From Xestospongia bergquistia (Eukaryota > Porifera > Demospongiae > Haplosclerida > Petrosiidae): a stretch of DNA of 64,000 nucleotides. The stretch is from positions 3,226,501 to 3,290,500 of the forward strand of contig OZ014412.1 in NCBI GenBank assembly GCA_963965975.1, written 5' to 3'. Positions 48,707 to 59,799 of the stretch are shown here, one piece after another. The position numbers and the translations under genes are program-made. The stretch's first letter is position 1; every line of letters starts with the position of its first letter. The notes below the pieces were generated by a model. The model was not told the origin of the DNA, did no database searches, and worked only from the letters and a program-made list of their open reading frames with translations.

Positions 48707-51700
48707 ATGCTGTTCACAGTCCTGCAGCTGTTTCTGTTCATCTTCAACACTCCTTTATATGGTATATGGTACCCATAATTACATGGTAATTTTCATCTAT
48801 GAAAATTACCATGTAATTAATGATCATGCTACTCTATCTATAGATAGAGTAGCATGATAATTAACTTTCTTTAGATGCATCTCCTCAGACTATTAATTAA
48901 ATGTTTCCACTGAAACCTGTTCTTTCTGCACACAAAATATACCAGGTAGACCTAAGATTGCTCTGTTAAAGTATGTATATGGATGGGTACATCTGTTTTT
49001 ATCATTTTATTCTGTTGTTGTGTATAACTATTGAAGACAATGAATAAAATAAATTAATGACATACATTAACTGCCAATGAACTTACAGTCACATCCCTAT
49101 TTGCCCTATACATAACTTCAATATATTTATTTTGCAATCCAGAAAGCCTTTTTTAGCTTAACAGCATCTGCATTTTTCCCATTAAATCCACTTAAGAGTA
49201 TTAATGCTAATAATCAACTATCACAAATTAAATTGAATTGAATTTTATTTGAAGTGTGTATACAAGTACGTACATTGAAATTTATTTCAAAATAACAGCA
49301 CCATAGATGCAGCAATTAGCTACATGAAAATTTCAACTGTATATTTACTATATTAGTAGTAAAAAGTGCAAAAGATGTTTACTTTATTCATTGACTAATT
49401 TGTTATATACATACAACCTCTATAACCACATATGGGTTAAACAAGCCAGTCAGTTATTACAGTGAATAAATTGATTGATTAGTGTCTAGACAACAAAAAG
49501 CAATTACTATAGAGGTTTCTATATTTTCCTAAAGTAATCATAGGACAAGACAATTATGAAACCACTAATGTTGTTCAAAAGGCTTATTGTTGAATAGAGA
49601 GTTGATCTATGACTACAAGAAATGTTACCTTTACATCCATAGTTATATTTCATTCAAAGCACCATTGTGTGTGTACCTTAAAATTTTAATCTTTGTCAAG
49701 TAGAATCAATTGAATTCCATATATTAATAGTAATTTATTTTTTAGAAAAATATTTTTATTTACTTATAAAATGTCTTTTACCTTATTTTTTCCTTGAATT
49801 GGGTAATGTCAAGCAAGCACTAGCCATATTTTTTCTGAATTAAAATAAACAGAAAAGTAAACAACTTCCACTTTAAGAGAGTGTGGAATTCAGATTGACA
49901 GTTACATTTATCATAGATGCATTGCTGATTTGAAAGACTACCAGATCTCTTAAAATAAAAATAAATAAATAAAAAATAAAGCCATTCGTTCCATAATAAG
50001 CTGTTTTTAAGCAAGAGGCAGAATAAAATCATGTTTTTAGAGGAGTCTTACTATTAGAGGGTCATTGTTTCCAAGTGATCATTCCACAACCATATATGAG
50101 TTGCAAATGTATTGATCTAAGAATATATAAGTATCAGAACGATGACTTCTTGGCTTATAAAAAAGTTGTATTTTGCCAGCTACAACATTTGATACTCCCT
50201 GTCTGTCTATATAGGCCTCTCCCACAAATCACTTTGGATTCCCTTTGAAATAAATGTATTTTGTTCGTCCATTATTAATGATGCAAGAGGGCATACAACC
50301 CTCTTTAATTCCAATTGTAACACTAACAAGTAAATAAAATTTCAAAAAATTCATGAAATGTAAGAATGACAATAAAACCATCTTGAACAAGACCACAGTA
50401 ATTTTGAAAATGTACTGGTGAATGCTAAAGTTTTTTAAGATTCAAAATCTAGCAGAAGATATAGAGAAACTATAGAGCACTAGAGGGCAAAGATAAGCCA
50501 AGTAGAATCTTTGAAACTCAATTTCTCATATCCATAGTCAGAAGGCTCAATCAGTCACATCTATCATTGTCATAATGTTCATAGCAGAAACTAACCAATT
50601 TCATTATTTGCTGTGTGTGTTGGCTTTTGAAGTGTGCTGGTAAATTTAATTTATTGTCTAATAATAAAGTGAACCAAAATAGATATACCTGTATGATTAT
50701 AATTACTCATGACTCAAAACAATTAAAGGACAGCCTGGTATGCAAAATGTGCAGGTAGTAATGAAAGACTAGGAAAGTTATTATAAGTTACAACTATTAA
50801 TAGCCATTAATATCACTATACTTTCATTCCATAGCTGTTCAGTTCATATTTACTCCATCTCCTAACATTGAAGTCTATCAACTAGCACACTATCAATGTT
50901 CAGTGAATGATATTTCTATTAGTATTGGTTGGAATATTAATGGCAGCGCTTATGGTCATAATAAAACTATACAGCTTGGCATTGTTGCAAAAGGGGGACC
51001 ACAACAGTCTAATCTTACAATAACTGGATATCCTCAATATAACAATACAGAAGTGGTATGTATTGCCTCAGGACTTTTGAATGTTATGGATCCTAATAGT
51101 CTCTATTACAACTACAATGAATCTACTCTGAGAATACAAGGTAACACACTCTCTGATATATGTCATTATATCTAATCTCATTAGGTGAACTAACTGCTGT
51201 CAACAACTTGATATGTGATGTACAAAGTCAGTATATAAACTGTTTCTGGTCTCCTCCCTTCTCTCTGGTATCCATACCTGGTTATATCATCAATGTTACT
51301 TATGGAGGAGAACTAGTTACACAGAACATTACATCTTCTACAACATGGCAGTACTGTCCCAGTCAATTTGGTACATATACAATTAGTGTAGCTGGTAATA
51401 ACTCAGTTGGAGAAGGAAAGATAAGTACTACATCAGTGCAAGTACCAGAAGGTAACTGATGTAGTTACTTTTAAGATGATTATCAATGACATGTAGACTC
51501 AATTATTAACTATAATGTGACTCCTAAAAGACTATTCAATGATGCTTGTTCCATTGATGTTATTGTCCAGGTATTAGAACCTTTTTCTGAAATACATTTA
51601 CATAATATCTATTTTTATTTAGACTGTATATTCTCTATTACCAACATCAATTTCTATTTATTTAACTACAAGTAATGGAACATCATTCACTGTTCATGAA

Positions 51701-52689
51701 AAAGCTAATGTAATTAGAAATGAAATCTTTGGAAACATTAACATTGGCACAACTGCTAGACAGGAATGGACTGTGAATTTAATTTTAAACTATGAATGTA
51801 AATCTCTTAAGAATGAATCACTATCTAAAACATTTTGTAAGTTAAATTATTTTGTTATTTATCATGTAATGATATTTTCTCAATAGCTACATTTGATGTA
51901 CAAAATGGCAATTTAACAGTCATGAACTCTTCTAATGGAGAAATTCGTTTTACTTGTTATTTTCTTGAGGGTAGTCAATCACAAGGATGTTATATTGAAT
52001 ATAACTCACTTATAACAGACTACTACAGTGGTAATATTACCATAGTGAGAACATCAGTAGATAACAGTACTGCTAGTAAATGTGTGACAGGAATATATAC
52101 CAGTAACTATAATGTGACATTTTATGATATGGATTATAACAATGTACCATATACTACTGAGTATGCTGTAAAACTGACTAATCTATCTGTGAATGGACTA
52201 TCTTCTACTCCTACTCCAACCCCTACATTGACTCCATCTGATGTAATATCATCATCAAGTACAGTATCTAGTACATCATCATCATCACCTCCTACTCCAT
52301 CTACAGTCTATGATAATAGTAAGTTATAATTAACTAATTAATTAAGTTATAATTATAGTTTTTATGACTTTTTTGTTTTACAACACCTACTACAGATAGA
52401 AATGTCCTTCTTCCTCCAATAATTGGTTTGTTTATTTCATGTTCAAACTTATTAATTATCTCTTACAGGTGTACCTTTGGGTTTCATCATTATTGTTGTG
52501 ATGATAGTATTTACAATCATTGCACTAATAATTGCTTTACACAAAATGTTTCCCTGGAAGACCAAAAACGGTAAATTAAAATGTTAATTGTCAAGAAGAT
52601 ATTGTTATGCCATACCTATAGAACAGCAAAATCAAGAAACATCACCATCTATTGTCGTAATTGTTGTAAACAATGATCATAATCAATAA
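48707..52689 (+). CDS. Family 2 receptor with tyrosine-free tail
   Basis: Predicted 515-aa receptor in nine exons: 48707-48761, 50835-51140, 51185-51451, 51497-51570, 51623-51836, 51887-52318, 52396-52425, 52469-52570, 52622-52689. Order: signal peptide (MLFTVLQLFLFIFNTPLYG), Ig (19-120; HYQCSV, IGWNIN, VVCIASGL), FN3 (121-209), two-exon beta-rich segment (210-305), Cys-rich module (306-400; FTCYFLEGSQSQGC, CVTGIYTSNYNVTFYDMDYN), a long Pro/Ser/Thr stalk (PTPTPTLTPSDVISSSS), linker, TM (LGFIIIVVMIVFTIIALIIA) and a 28-residue tail with no tyrosine. One of the paired cysteines of the module is Arg here (IRFTC instead of VCFTC). Intron 1 is 2.1 kb and contains two perfect hairpins. AATAAA occurs at 52824. 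Confidence 0.86.
48776..48858. repeat. Two adjacent perfect palindromes in intron 1
   Basis: 48776-48819 has 21-bp arms around a 2-nt loop (attacatggtaattttcat as the core arm). 48823-48858 is a 36-bp perfect palindrome centred on ctatag. Only three bases separate them. In RNA they would form two strong stem-loops just 14 nt after the 5' splice site. Confidence 0.88.
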
Positions 52690-52868
52690 TAACACTATGT
52701 CATTCATTATGATTTGTAGATATTGACATATTGAATTATTATAACGATCTAATTATTATTATTATGATAATCTATGACTATTATTATCTATGTACAAGTA
52801 TTATTCTGATTATTAATACTATTAATAAAAAGTAATTGTTAAGAAAAAATTATAACTTTTGGATTTCT

Positions 52869-52891
52869 GGTTAGGGGCCATGCCCCTGACC
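52869..52891. repeat. GC-rich hairpin
   Basis: ggttaggggc-cat-gcccctgacc forms a 10-bp stem with a single mismatch. It lies 180 bp after the stop at 52689 and stands out in AT-rich sequence. It may be the end of a small mobile repeat; no second copy was noticed. Confidence 0.5.
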
Positions 52892-52899
52892 CTCAAGGT

Positions 52900-53102
52900 C
52901 CTCTGTTTGCTACTAAACTAATGTTAATAATATACATAATATTCATCAAAATATATCCAGTTAAGTTAGTAGAATATTCAAATGTCACATTATGATTGAG
53001 GTAGACATATTGTGTCTCTGGCACAATAGTGAAGATACCTGAAAGATTTTTTTGACAAAGGAAGGTATAGTAATTGTTATCATTTAGTACAAACAGTGAC
53101 AT
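52900..53102 (-). pseudogene. Possible Ig-like exon fragment
   Basis: After a tttcag acceptor (exon from about 53038) the minus strand reads GIFTIVPETQYVYLNHNVTF, then EYSTNLTGYILMN. The pattern of an Ig strand A-C region is visible, but the usual Cys is Tyr and the downstream half of the domain is absent. No neighbouring exons were found. Weak call. Confidence 0.3.
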
Positions 53103-53109
53103 TGATATA

Positions 53110-53870
53110 GTTGTTACTATAAAATTATATGTAACAACATAACATAATAATTATAACTATAGACTTTATTATGTAGTGAGGAAAGTAGTATACTTGTTAC
53201 TTTTGTAATATTTGATATACATAGTGATACTGTATTTATTGTGATAAATTTAAATACCTGATTTAGAGAACTATATAGTTTAATAGAAGTACTGAATGAT
53301 GTACCATAAGATGTTGATCAGTAAATTGATTGAAACTTTGGATTAGTGACTAATTTAATATTCTCAATGTCTTTTTAACATCTTGGTAGTGACAGATAAT
53401 GTCTACTTATAAGTTCCATGTTAGTTGATGTATTTGTCACAGACATAAACCCTTATTATTGTTAATTAAATCCTAGTACTACACTATAATACAATTAATT
53501 TCATTAATATAATATTATACTATAGTAACATTATTAACAGAAGTAGTTGATAATAGTTACAATAAACTTACAAATATAGTTACAAATTGGACAACTACAC
53601 TAGTACTAGTAGTAAAATCACACACATAGATATATGTTATCAAGTAATGTTACACTTTAGTCAGTAATTTAGTAGTTCTAATCAATACTATATTCCACTA
53701 GTTACAATTACAACAGTAGTCAAAGTACATACTAATAGTGCAGCAGTCAAAGAACACACATAATAGTGTCTATGTAAACAGTAGTATATACCATTAAATT
53801 GTGTTTACAGTTAGCAGTGCATTAATTTGCATTATCAATATTATATAAACACATATAGTCAAGTATTATA
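53110..53870. other. No gene seen; includes an inverted copy of 33.0-kb sequence
   Basis: 53240-53330 is the reverse complement of about 32960-33060 (both carry the run aactatatagtt next to the same flank). No coding region is supported. Confidence 0.4.
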
Positions 53871-53874
53871 ATAT

Positions 53875-54140
53875 TAGTGCTGACTTAGTATGTGGTTACT
53901 ACGTTCAATTTTGTACAAACATCTGGCGACTTTACTATTATTATTACTATGATATTAATACTGACATAGCATAGTATCTGGGTTACTAGGTTCAAGTTTA
54001 CATAAACATCTGGTGACTTCTATATCAGTGCTATCATGACATTTACCATTATTGTTTACTATGGTATTAGTGCTGACATAGTCACATAGCATAGTATCTG
54101 GGTTACTAGGTTCAAGTTTACATAAATATCTGGTGACTTC
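53875..54140. repeat. Tandem repeat, roughly 105-bp unit, 2.5 copies
   Basis: ggttactaggttcaagttta followed by cataaacatctggtgact recurs around 53895, 53980 and 54100. A reverse-complement relative follows the Death-tail debris at 7385-7430 and 22390-22440. The last unit runs into the final exon of the pseudogene that ends at 54118. Confidence 0.75.
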
Positions 54141-55819
54141 TGGTGACACCATATGCAGCACATGTCATCATATCAACATTCCCATATTGAAGTATAACTT
54201 GATGAGAGACAGTATCTGTTAGTGGATTAATAGGAGATGGTACAGTACCTACAATGAATAACAAACTATTCCCACTGTTAGTATTACCTTGTCTCAGTGA
54301 CTTAGTTCTTCTTATCCACCATATCACTATATGTACTAGTACAGTACATACCAGTATTAGAACTGACACACCCACTAGTCTACCTAGACATTATAATATT
54401 GACAATGCATGTTCACCATTACATATCAGTAGCTGTTTTAAAACACTTTATTAACTTGTGTATCTTCTATATAACATACATAGAGATATAATAATGATAA
54501 CAAAGGTACTAATGATTGCTTCTAGTCAAACAGTCACAGGTTCCTGTGATAACTGTAACCATGGAAATAGGAGATGTTTCATGAAATGGATAAGTTGGTT
54601 TTAATCCAGTAATGCTGATATTGCCCAGTAATCTGATAATCTACCCTCCTCTTCAATATCATATACATACATATTATATATACCACTAGGTAGATCATAT
54701 GCACTTACTTAGTACAGTTGATTCTGTTACATCAATAACAGCTCCACTTGGTAATGATAAACTCATTCTTGTCTTCCATATTTTATTCTCAGCTATATTT
54801 ACAATATAGATGGTAACAATAATAACTCCTTCATCAGTTAGAATTATTGGATTATTTAGAAATATAGAAGAATTATCTTCATTGTATATAACAACATTTA
54901 GTTGAGCTGACTCCACTATATGTGGACATTGTTGAAGTTCCTAATATCACAAACATGAGGTATCTAGAGATATCATAATGTAACTTACCAAATCATATAT
55001 TGTTATATTTAGTATCCAACTATTAACTGATCTGATAAAGGTAATTGTTAAATTACTTGTATTAAATCAATTATACAATAGTAACCATAGTGATAATACC
55101 TCCTGGTACATGTAGTGATGTAGTATTTATTTCTCCAGCTGAGTTATTACCAGCTACACTAATTGTATATGTACCAAATTGACTGGGACAGTACTGCCAT
55201 GTTGTAGAAGATGTAGTGTTCTGTGTAACTAGTTCTCCTCCATAAGTAACATTGATGATATAACCAGGTATGGATACCAGAGAGAAGGGAGGAGACCAAA
55301 AACAGTTTATATACTTTGCATATGACGTATCAAGTTCTTGACAGGAGCTAGTTGACCTAATGAGAGGAGATATAATGACATGTATCAGAGAGTGTGTTAC
55401 GTTGTATTCTCTGAGTAGGTAGTTCACTGTTGTTACTATAAAGATTGCCATAAACAAGACACGAGGCAATACATCTCAATATTGTATTATTATATTGAGA
55501 ATAGCCAGGCATTGTAAGACTGGAGTTAGATGATCCTGGTACATTTGTAATAATACCAAGTTTAACAATGTCACTATGTCCTGAACCTGTTTCATTAACA
55601 AGCCAAGTAATAGTCACACCAGTATGATCCACTGAACATTGGTAATGTGCTAGTTGATAGACTCCAATGTTAGGAGATGGAGTAAATATGAACTGAACAG
55701 CTATATAATAAAACTAAATAAAATAGTACATTAGTTATTAATATAATCATACCTGTACATTTTAATATAATAGATACTAACAATATCAGTAGTAGCCATG
55801 TTGTTTTCACTAGATCCAT
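54118..55819 (-). pseudogene. Family 2 receptor pseudogene with exon fusion deletion
   Basis: Closest to 24205-26307 and 39096-41056. Recognisable exons: 55753-55819 (leader), 55401-55700 (Ig, open), 55100-55356 (FN3), about 54989-55070, 54709-54940, 54600-54702 (partial Cys module), 54288-54383 (TM) and 54118-54248 (tail). Damage: a 4-bp deletion in the FN3 exon near 55310 shifts the frame (length 257, not a multiple of 3); the acceptor of the following exon is lost (AG absent before the TTAATA-like start near 55066); a deletion fuses the donor of the 54709 exon directly to the middle of the Cys-rich exon. The tail exon remains open (QYGNV, AAYGVT). Confidence 0.8.
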
Positions 55820-57240
55820 ACTGATTTTGTTGTTATAGCAACTGAATTGTGACAATCATACTAAATGTTGATGAATTATTATATGTAATATAATTATATT
55901 AAAAATTATCCTATCTTGTTATTATCAATTGTTATACATTAGTGTAATGTATGTTTACTTAAAGTTGTCTTTAAGACATTGTCAAGTTAAATAATATCTA
56001 TTATCACTATCATAACTTAAAGTAACCTTCCAACAATACAAGTTGTATTGTTATAGTCAACAACTTAGGATAATACATTCTAGCACACAATATTGTCATC
56101 ATAGATCAAATAAGTATCATTTGATAATCTTTTGGAGTTTTGGAGAAACATCAAAAGAAATAAATGTTCCTGCACTTTATGAAGCATCTGTAATTAAACT
56201 TACTTCTCTCTCTCTCTCTCTCTCTCTCTCATAGTAATATTAGTTTCTTCACACTGGGTCTTCTCATTTCTATGACATATTCAATTATATAATGTATTGT
56301 ATGGTTGCTTACCTTCTGGTGCTACTGTAGTACTCCTCCAGTTATAAATGAAAGTTCCTCATTATAGTGTTAAGTGATTAATTATTGACAACTAGATCCT
56401 TTTAATAGATTAATTAATAGTAAACTTATGATTATATGTATATATAAAAATACTTAATACAACAATGCTTTAGCATATTAGTAAGTCTCAAACTAATGTA
56501 ATCCAATGTTATAATTGTCAGTTAATGTTGTAATGAACATATATTATGGGTCAGTGTGTTATGAATTGCTGTTATAAAGGAAATCTTTTCAAATTAAACT
56601 AAACTTATGTACTTAATATGATATGTCTTTGTGCATTATAATATATAATATTTGTACTGATATTTCAGTGAACCTAATAACAACGAATATCTGTAACAGA
56701 GTGTCTTCTGTAACAGGTTTCATAAAACATGATAGATACATACATGTAATTACTACATGTACATGTACATGTTCATACCAATTATATAAATGTATATGCA
56801 AACTATTATGTAAATGTCTTGGGATGAATCTTAATTCTGTACTAAATATAGCTAGTCAGATTGGCTATTGTAAATAGAGTAGTAACATGGTCTACAAATG
56901 CTGTCGATTTGGAATATCTTTTAAATCACTGTGATATGCTATTCTGTCATGAGAGAATCTGATCACCCCAAATGATTACATAAGTATAGTCACATGTTTT
57001 ATATTTTATTGACAAAATGAATGCCCAATAACTACTGCTAGTTTAAAGGACACAAACAGAATAGAACAATAATGAACAAAACAGTATTAAAGTACTGGAT
57101 ATAGTATGATTAATAACACAGAGATAACATAAGTGATTGATAGTATTTGATAACTTTTAGTGTAATAAATGATAGCAAATGGATAATCAGTAAAGAACCA
57201 TTTTTACTTAAGTGTTGTACCTTTATCATAACTCACATGT
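55820..57240. other. No gene seen; (TC)n at 56203-56230
   Basis: The first 200 bp match the upstream region of the 41056 start. A TC microsatellite of about 13 units lies at 56203-56230. Short open frames lack support. Confidence 0.45.
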
Positions 57241-59000
57241 ATTGATACACAACAAACTATCCTCTTCACCACACCTACATCATATCATCAACAACAAGTA
57301 CTAACTAAACACAAATAATTCACTATCCATATTCAATAAAGTAGAAACTAGTTGAAATATGTATTTAAATTCTAATGACAGTGATGAGTACATCAAGGTC
57401 TTTAAATTTTAAATACTGTATTATCATGAGTGGTCACCACCAAATAATTATTTAGTATAGTTATGTGTTATACATTTATCATAATTTGTATGTAATAATA
57501 TACAACAAACTATCTCCCTCTCTATATAATATCTATAGATACACTATTTTGATGTTGATATACCGGGAAAGATAAAGTTCCAGGAGTCTGATGTCCTCAG
57601 CACTGGGAATGAATTACAAACATTTAACACTTGTAAAAGTTTTTATTCTTTAACAATGATAATGTAAACTATTCATAGCATACTGTATTGTAATGTAATG
57701 TGACCCATCTTAGCTAGGTCTGCATTGTGAATATTTTCTCAAATTGATTTGTTTCTAATCACTCTTGTGTATGGGTGTTCACAAACACTAACATGAGTGT
57801 ATCATGTTAAATGTTCTGATGGTATAATATATAATATATAATGTTCTATAGGTTAGTTTAAAACAAAAATATTAATGCTCACTAATCCATTTAATGATGA
57901 GTGCCTATGCTACTTATATTGAACTAATTGATATTATACCAACCTATAATTATACTACCTAAATAGATAGCTTTGTTACAATAAATACTTTATTGCAATA
58001 CATACCAAAGATTACTTACATTAGGTCTTATAAGAGCAGGTTATATAATATTATAGTTACTATATTATATAATCATTTTTACAACAACAATTATCAGTGT
58101 GACTGTTTATACTAAATGTTGACAATTATATACCTTGTACCTTCAACAAATTCTTTACTATATATTAGGCACATATGAAGTCATGGAATAATAGGTAGAG
58201 GATATGTCTCATATCAGCCTTTTCTTTTCATAAAATTAAGTGTTGTTATTATTATCACTTCATTAATAACAAAGTATATGTTTATTGGGTTCATTTAATG
58301 TGCTCAAAATACTACATGTAAACCTTAACTGTGTCATATATTGGATAGGATAGGACTCCAGTCACTCAAAATATTTAGAAAGATCAACCAATTCCTGATC
58401 TGTTACTTTATAATATTTGTCAAAACATTATACATAGTTGACATTCCTTGCATTGTAATGTATCAATAAATGGAAATAACTCCATTGTAAGCTAAGTAAA
58501 CTGATAGTGTAGGATATGTCTCATAATAACGTGTGACAATTTGTGATCTTGGACTGTGATCTAATATAATAATAAGTAGATTATGTCATCAGAGTGCCAA
58601 GATGTTAATCTGAATACTATACTAACAAGTCTCCCATATAAAGAGAGTTTTCTTACCATAAAATGTCCTTCATGATGTCAAGTGAACACAGCAAGATAAG
58701 GAAGAAGGAATTGCTATCATGAGTTAACCAAATGTTCTGTTACAACCATATGTATAGTAGTGTCAAAGCATTACTTTTTCCCTATAGACACACCTCTTTG
58801 ATATTGTTTATCCCTTCTCCCCACAATCTGGGGATGAGCTAATATTTACATACCAGGGAAGATAAGGTTCTAGTGATCATTTCTATACTATTACTATAGA
58901 GTACATATATCTGTGAACAACTTATCTAGCTGAACTATCTTAGCTAGGTCAACATTTTCTCAAATTAATTTGTCTCTAATCACTACTGTATGTATTGGTA
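57241..59000. other. Gene-poor duplicated segment
   Basis: 58050-58930 parallels 33420-34740. An internal direct duplicate joins 57690-57800 and 58920-59010 (shared cttagctaggtc and tctaatcact, then cacaaacact). No coding region is supported. Confidence 0.5.
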
Positions 59001-59799
59001 TTCACAAACACTTCTTTCACATATATTCATGTGTATGTATGATAGAAGACAACAGTAATGGTGTTTGTTGTCCTTAGAAATTAAGACAAGAATGATTTAT
59101 GTATAAATAAGTCAATTGAGTTATGTATATGTATAGACTAGTACTGTCCAGATAATATCAGTGTGTAGTAACTCACCCCTTTGAGCATATAATGCTGCTA
59201 GCTGTCATATCATAACGTATATCTAATAGCTTTGTACACTAAAGTGGATGAGAGAACTATGAAAATGTTACTTAATAGCATTAAAGTCTTCTGTCAGTAC
59301 GAGAAAAACAAAAGGATTTTCTTTTCTCTATAAGCTTTAATAAAACTACCTGATCATAATATATTCTATATAAATTATCACTATCCATAATGTCAACATG
59401 TACACATATTCCAATATTCTAAATCTAGCAGCTGGTAATAAACCATATACCACTCTATTCACCAGACATTGACATTCTTTACATCACATTTCATTACGTA
59501 TAATATTATAATTATCTAAGGAAAAGTGTCTCCTAGTGACCTTGGTCCTTCTTGTCATAAGAAAACCACTGTATAACCATTTATAGAAATTTTATGATTT
59601 TCCTTCTTAAAGATATGATGATATACATAGGAACATCAGAATAAACGTCTTGAGAATCTAGAATTATTATTATTATTAAAATTAACAAAATTAGAAAAAT
59701 TTAATTTGTTACGTGTTGAAATAACACAGAGTAAGAACAATCGAAAGGTATACGGAGATGTTACAAAAATTTCATTGATTTGAGATTACTACTGAAGAA
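59001..59799. other. Upstream region of the 59800 receptor; no gene seen
   Basis: AT-rich, with nothing supported except likely promoter and 5' UTR sequence close to the start codon. Confidence 0.35.

Noticed and set aside
53955..54161. Open frame with repeated TRYLCKLEPSNPDTMLC
   Set aside because: It is produced by the roughly 105-bp tandem repeat and its non-coding relatives elsewhere in the window.
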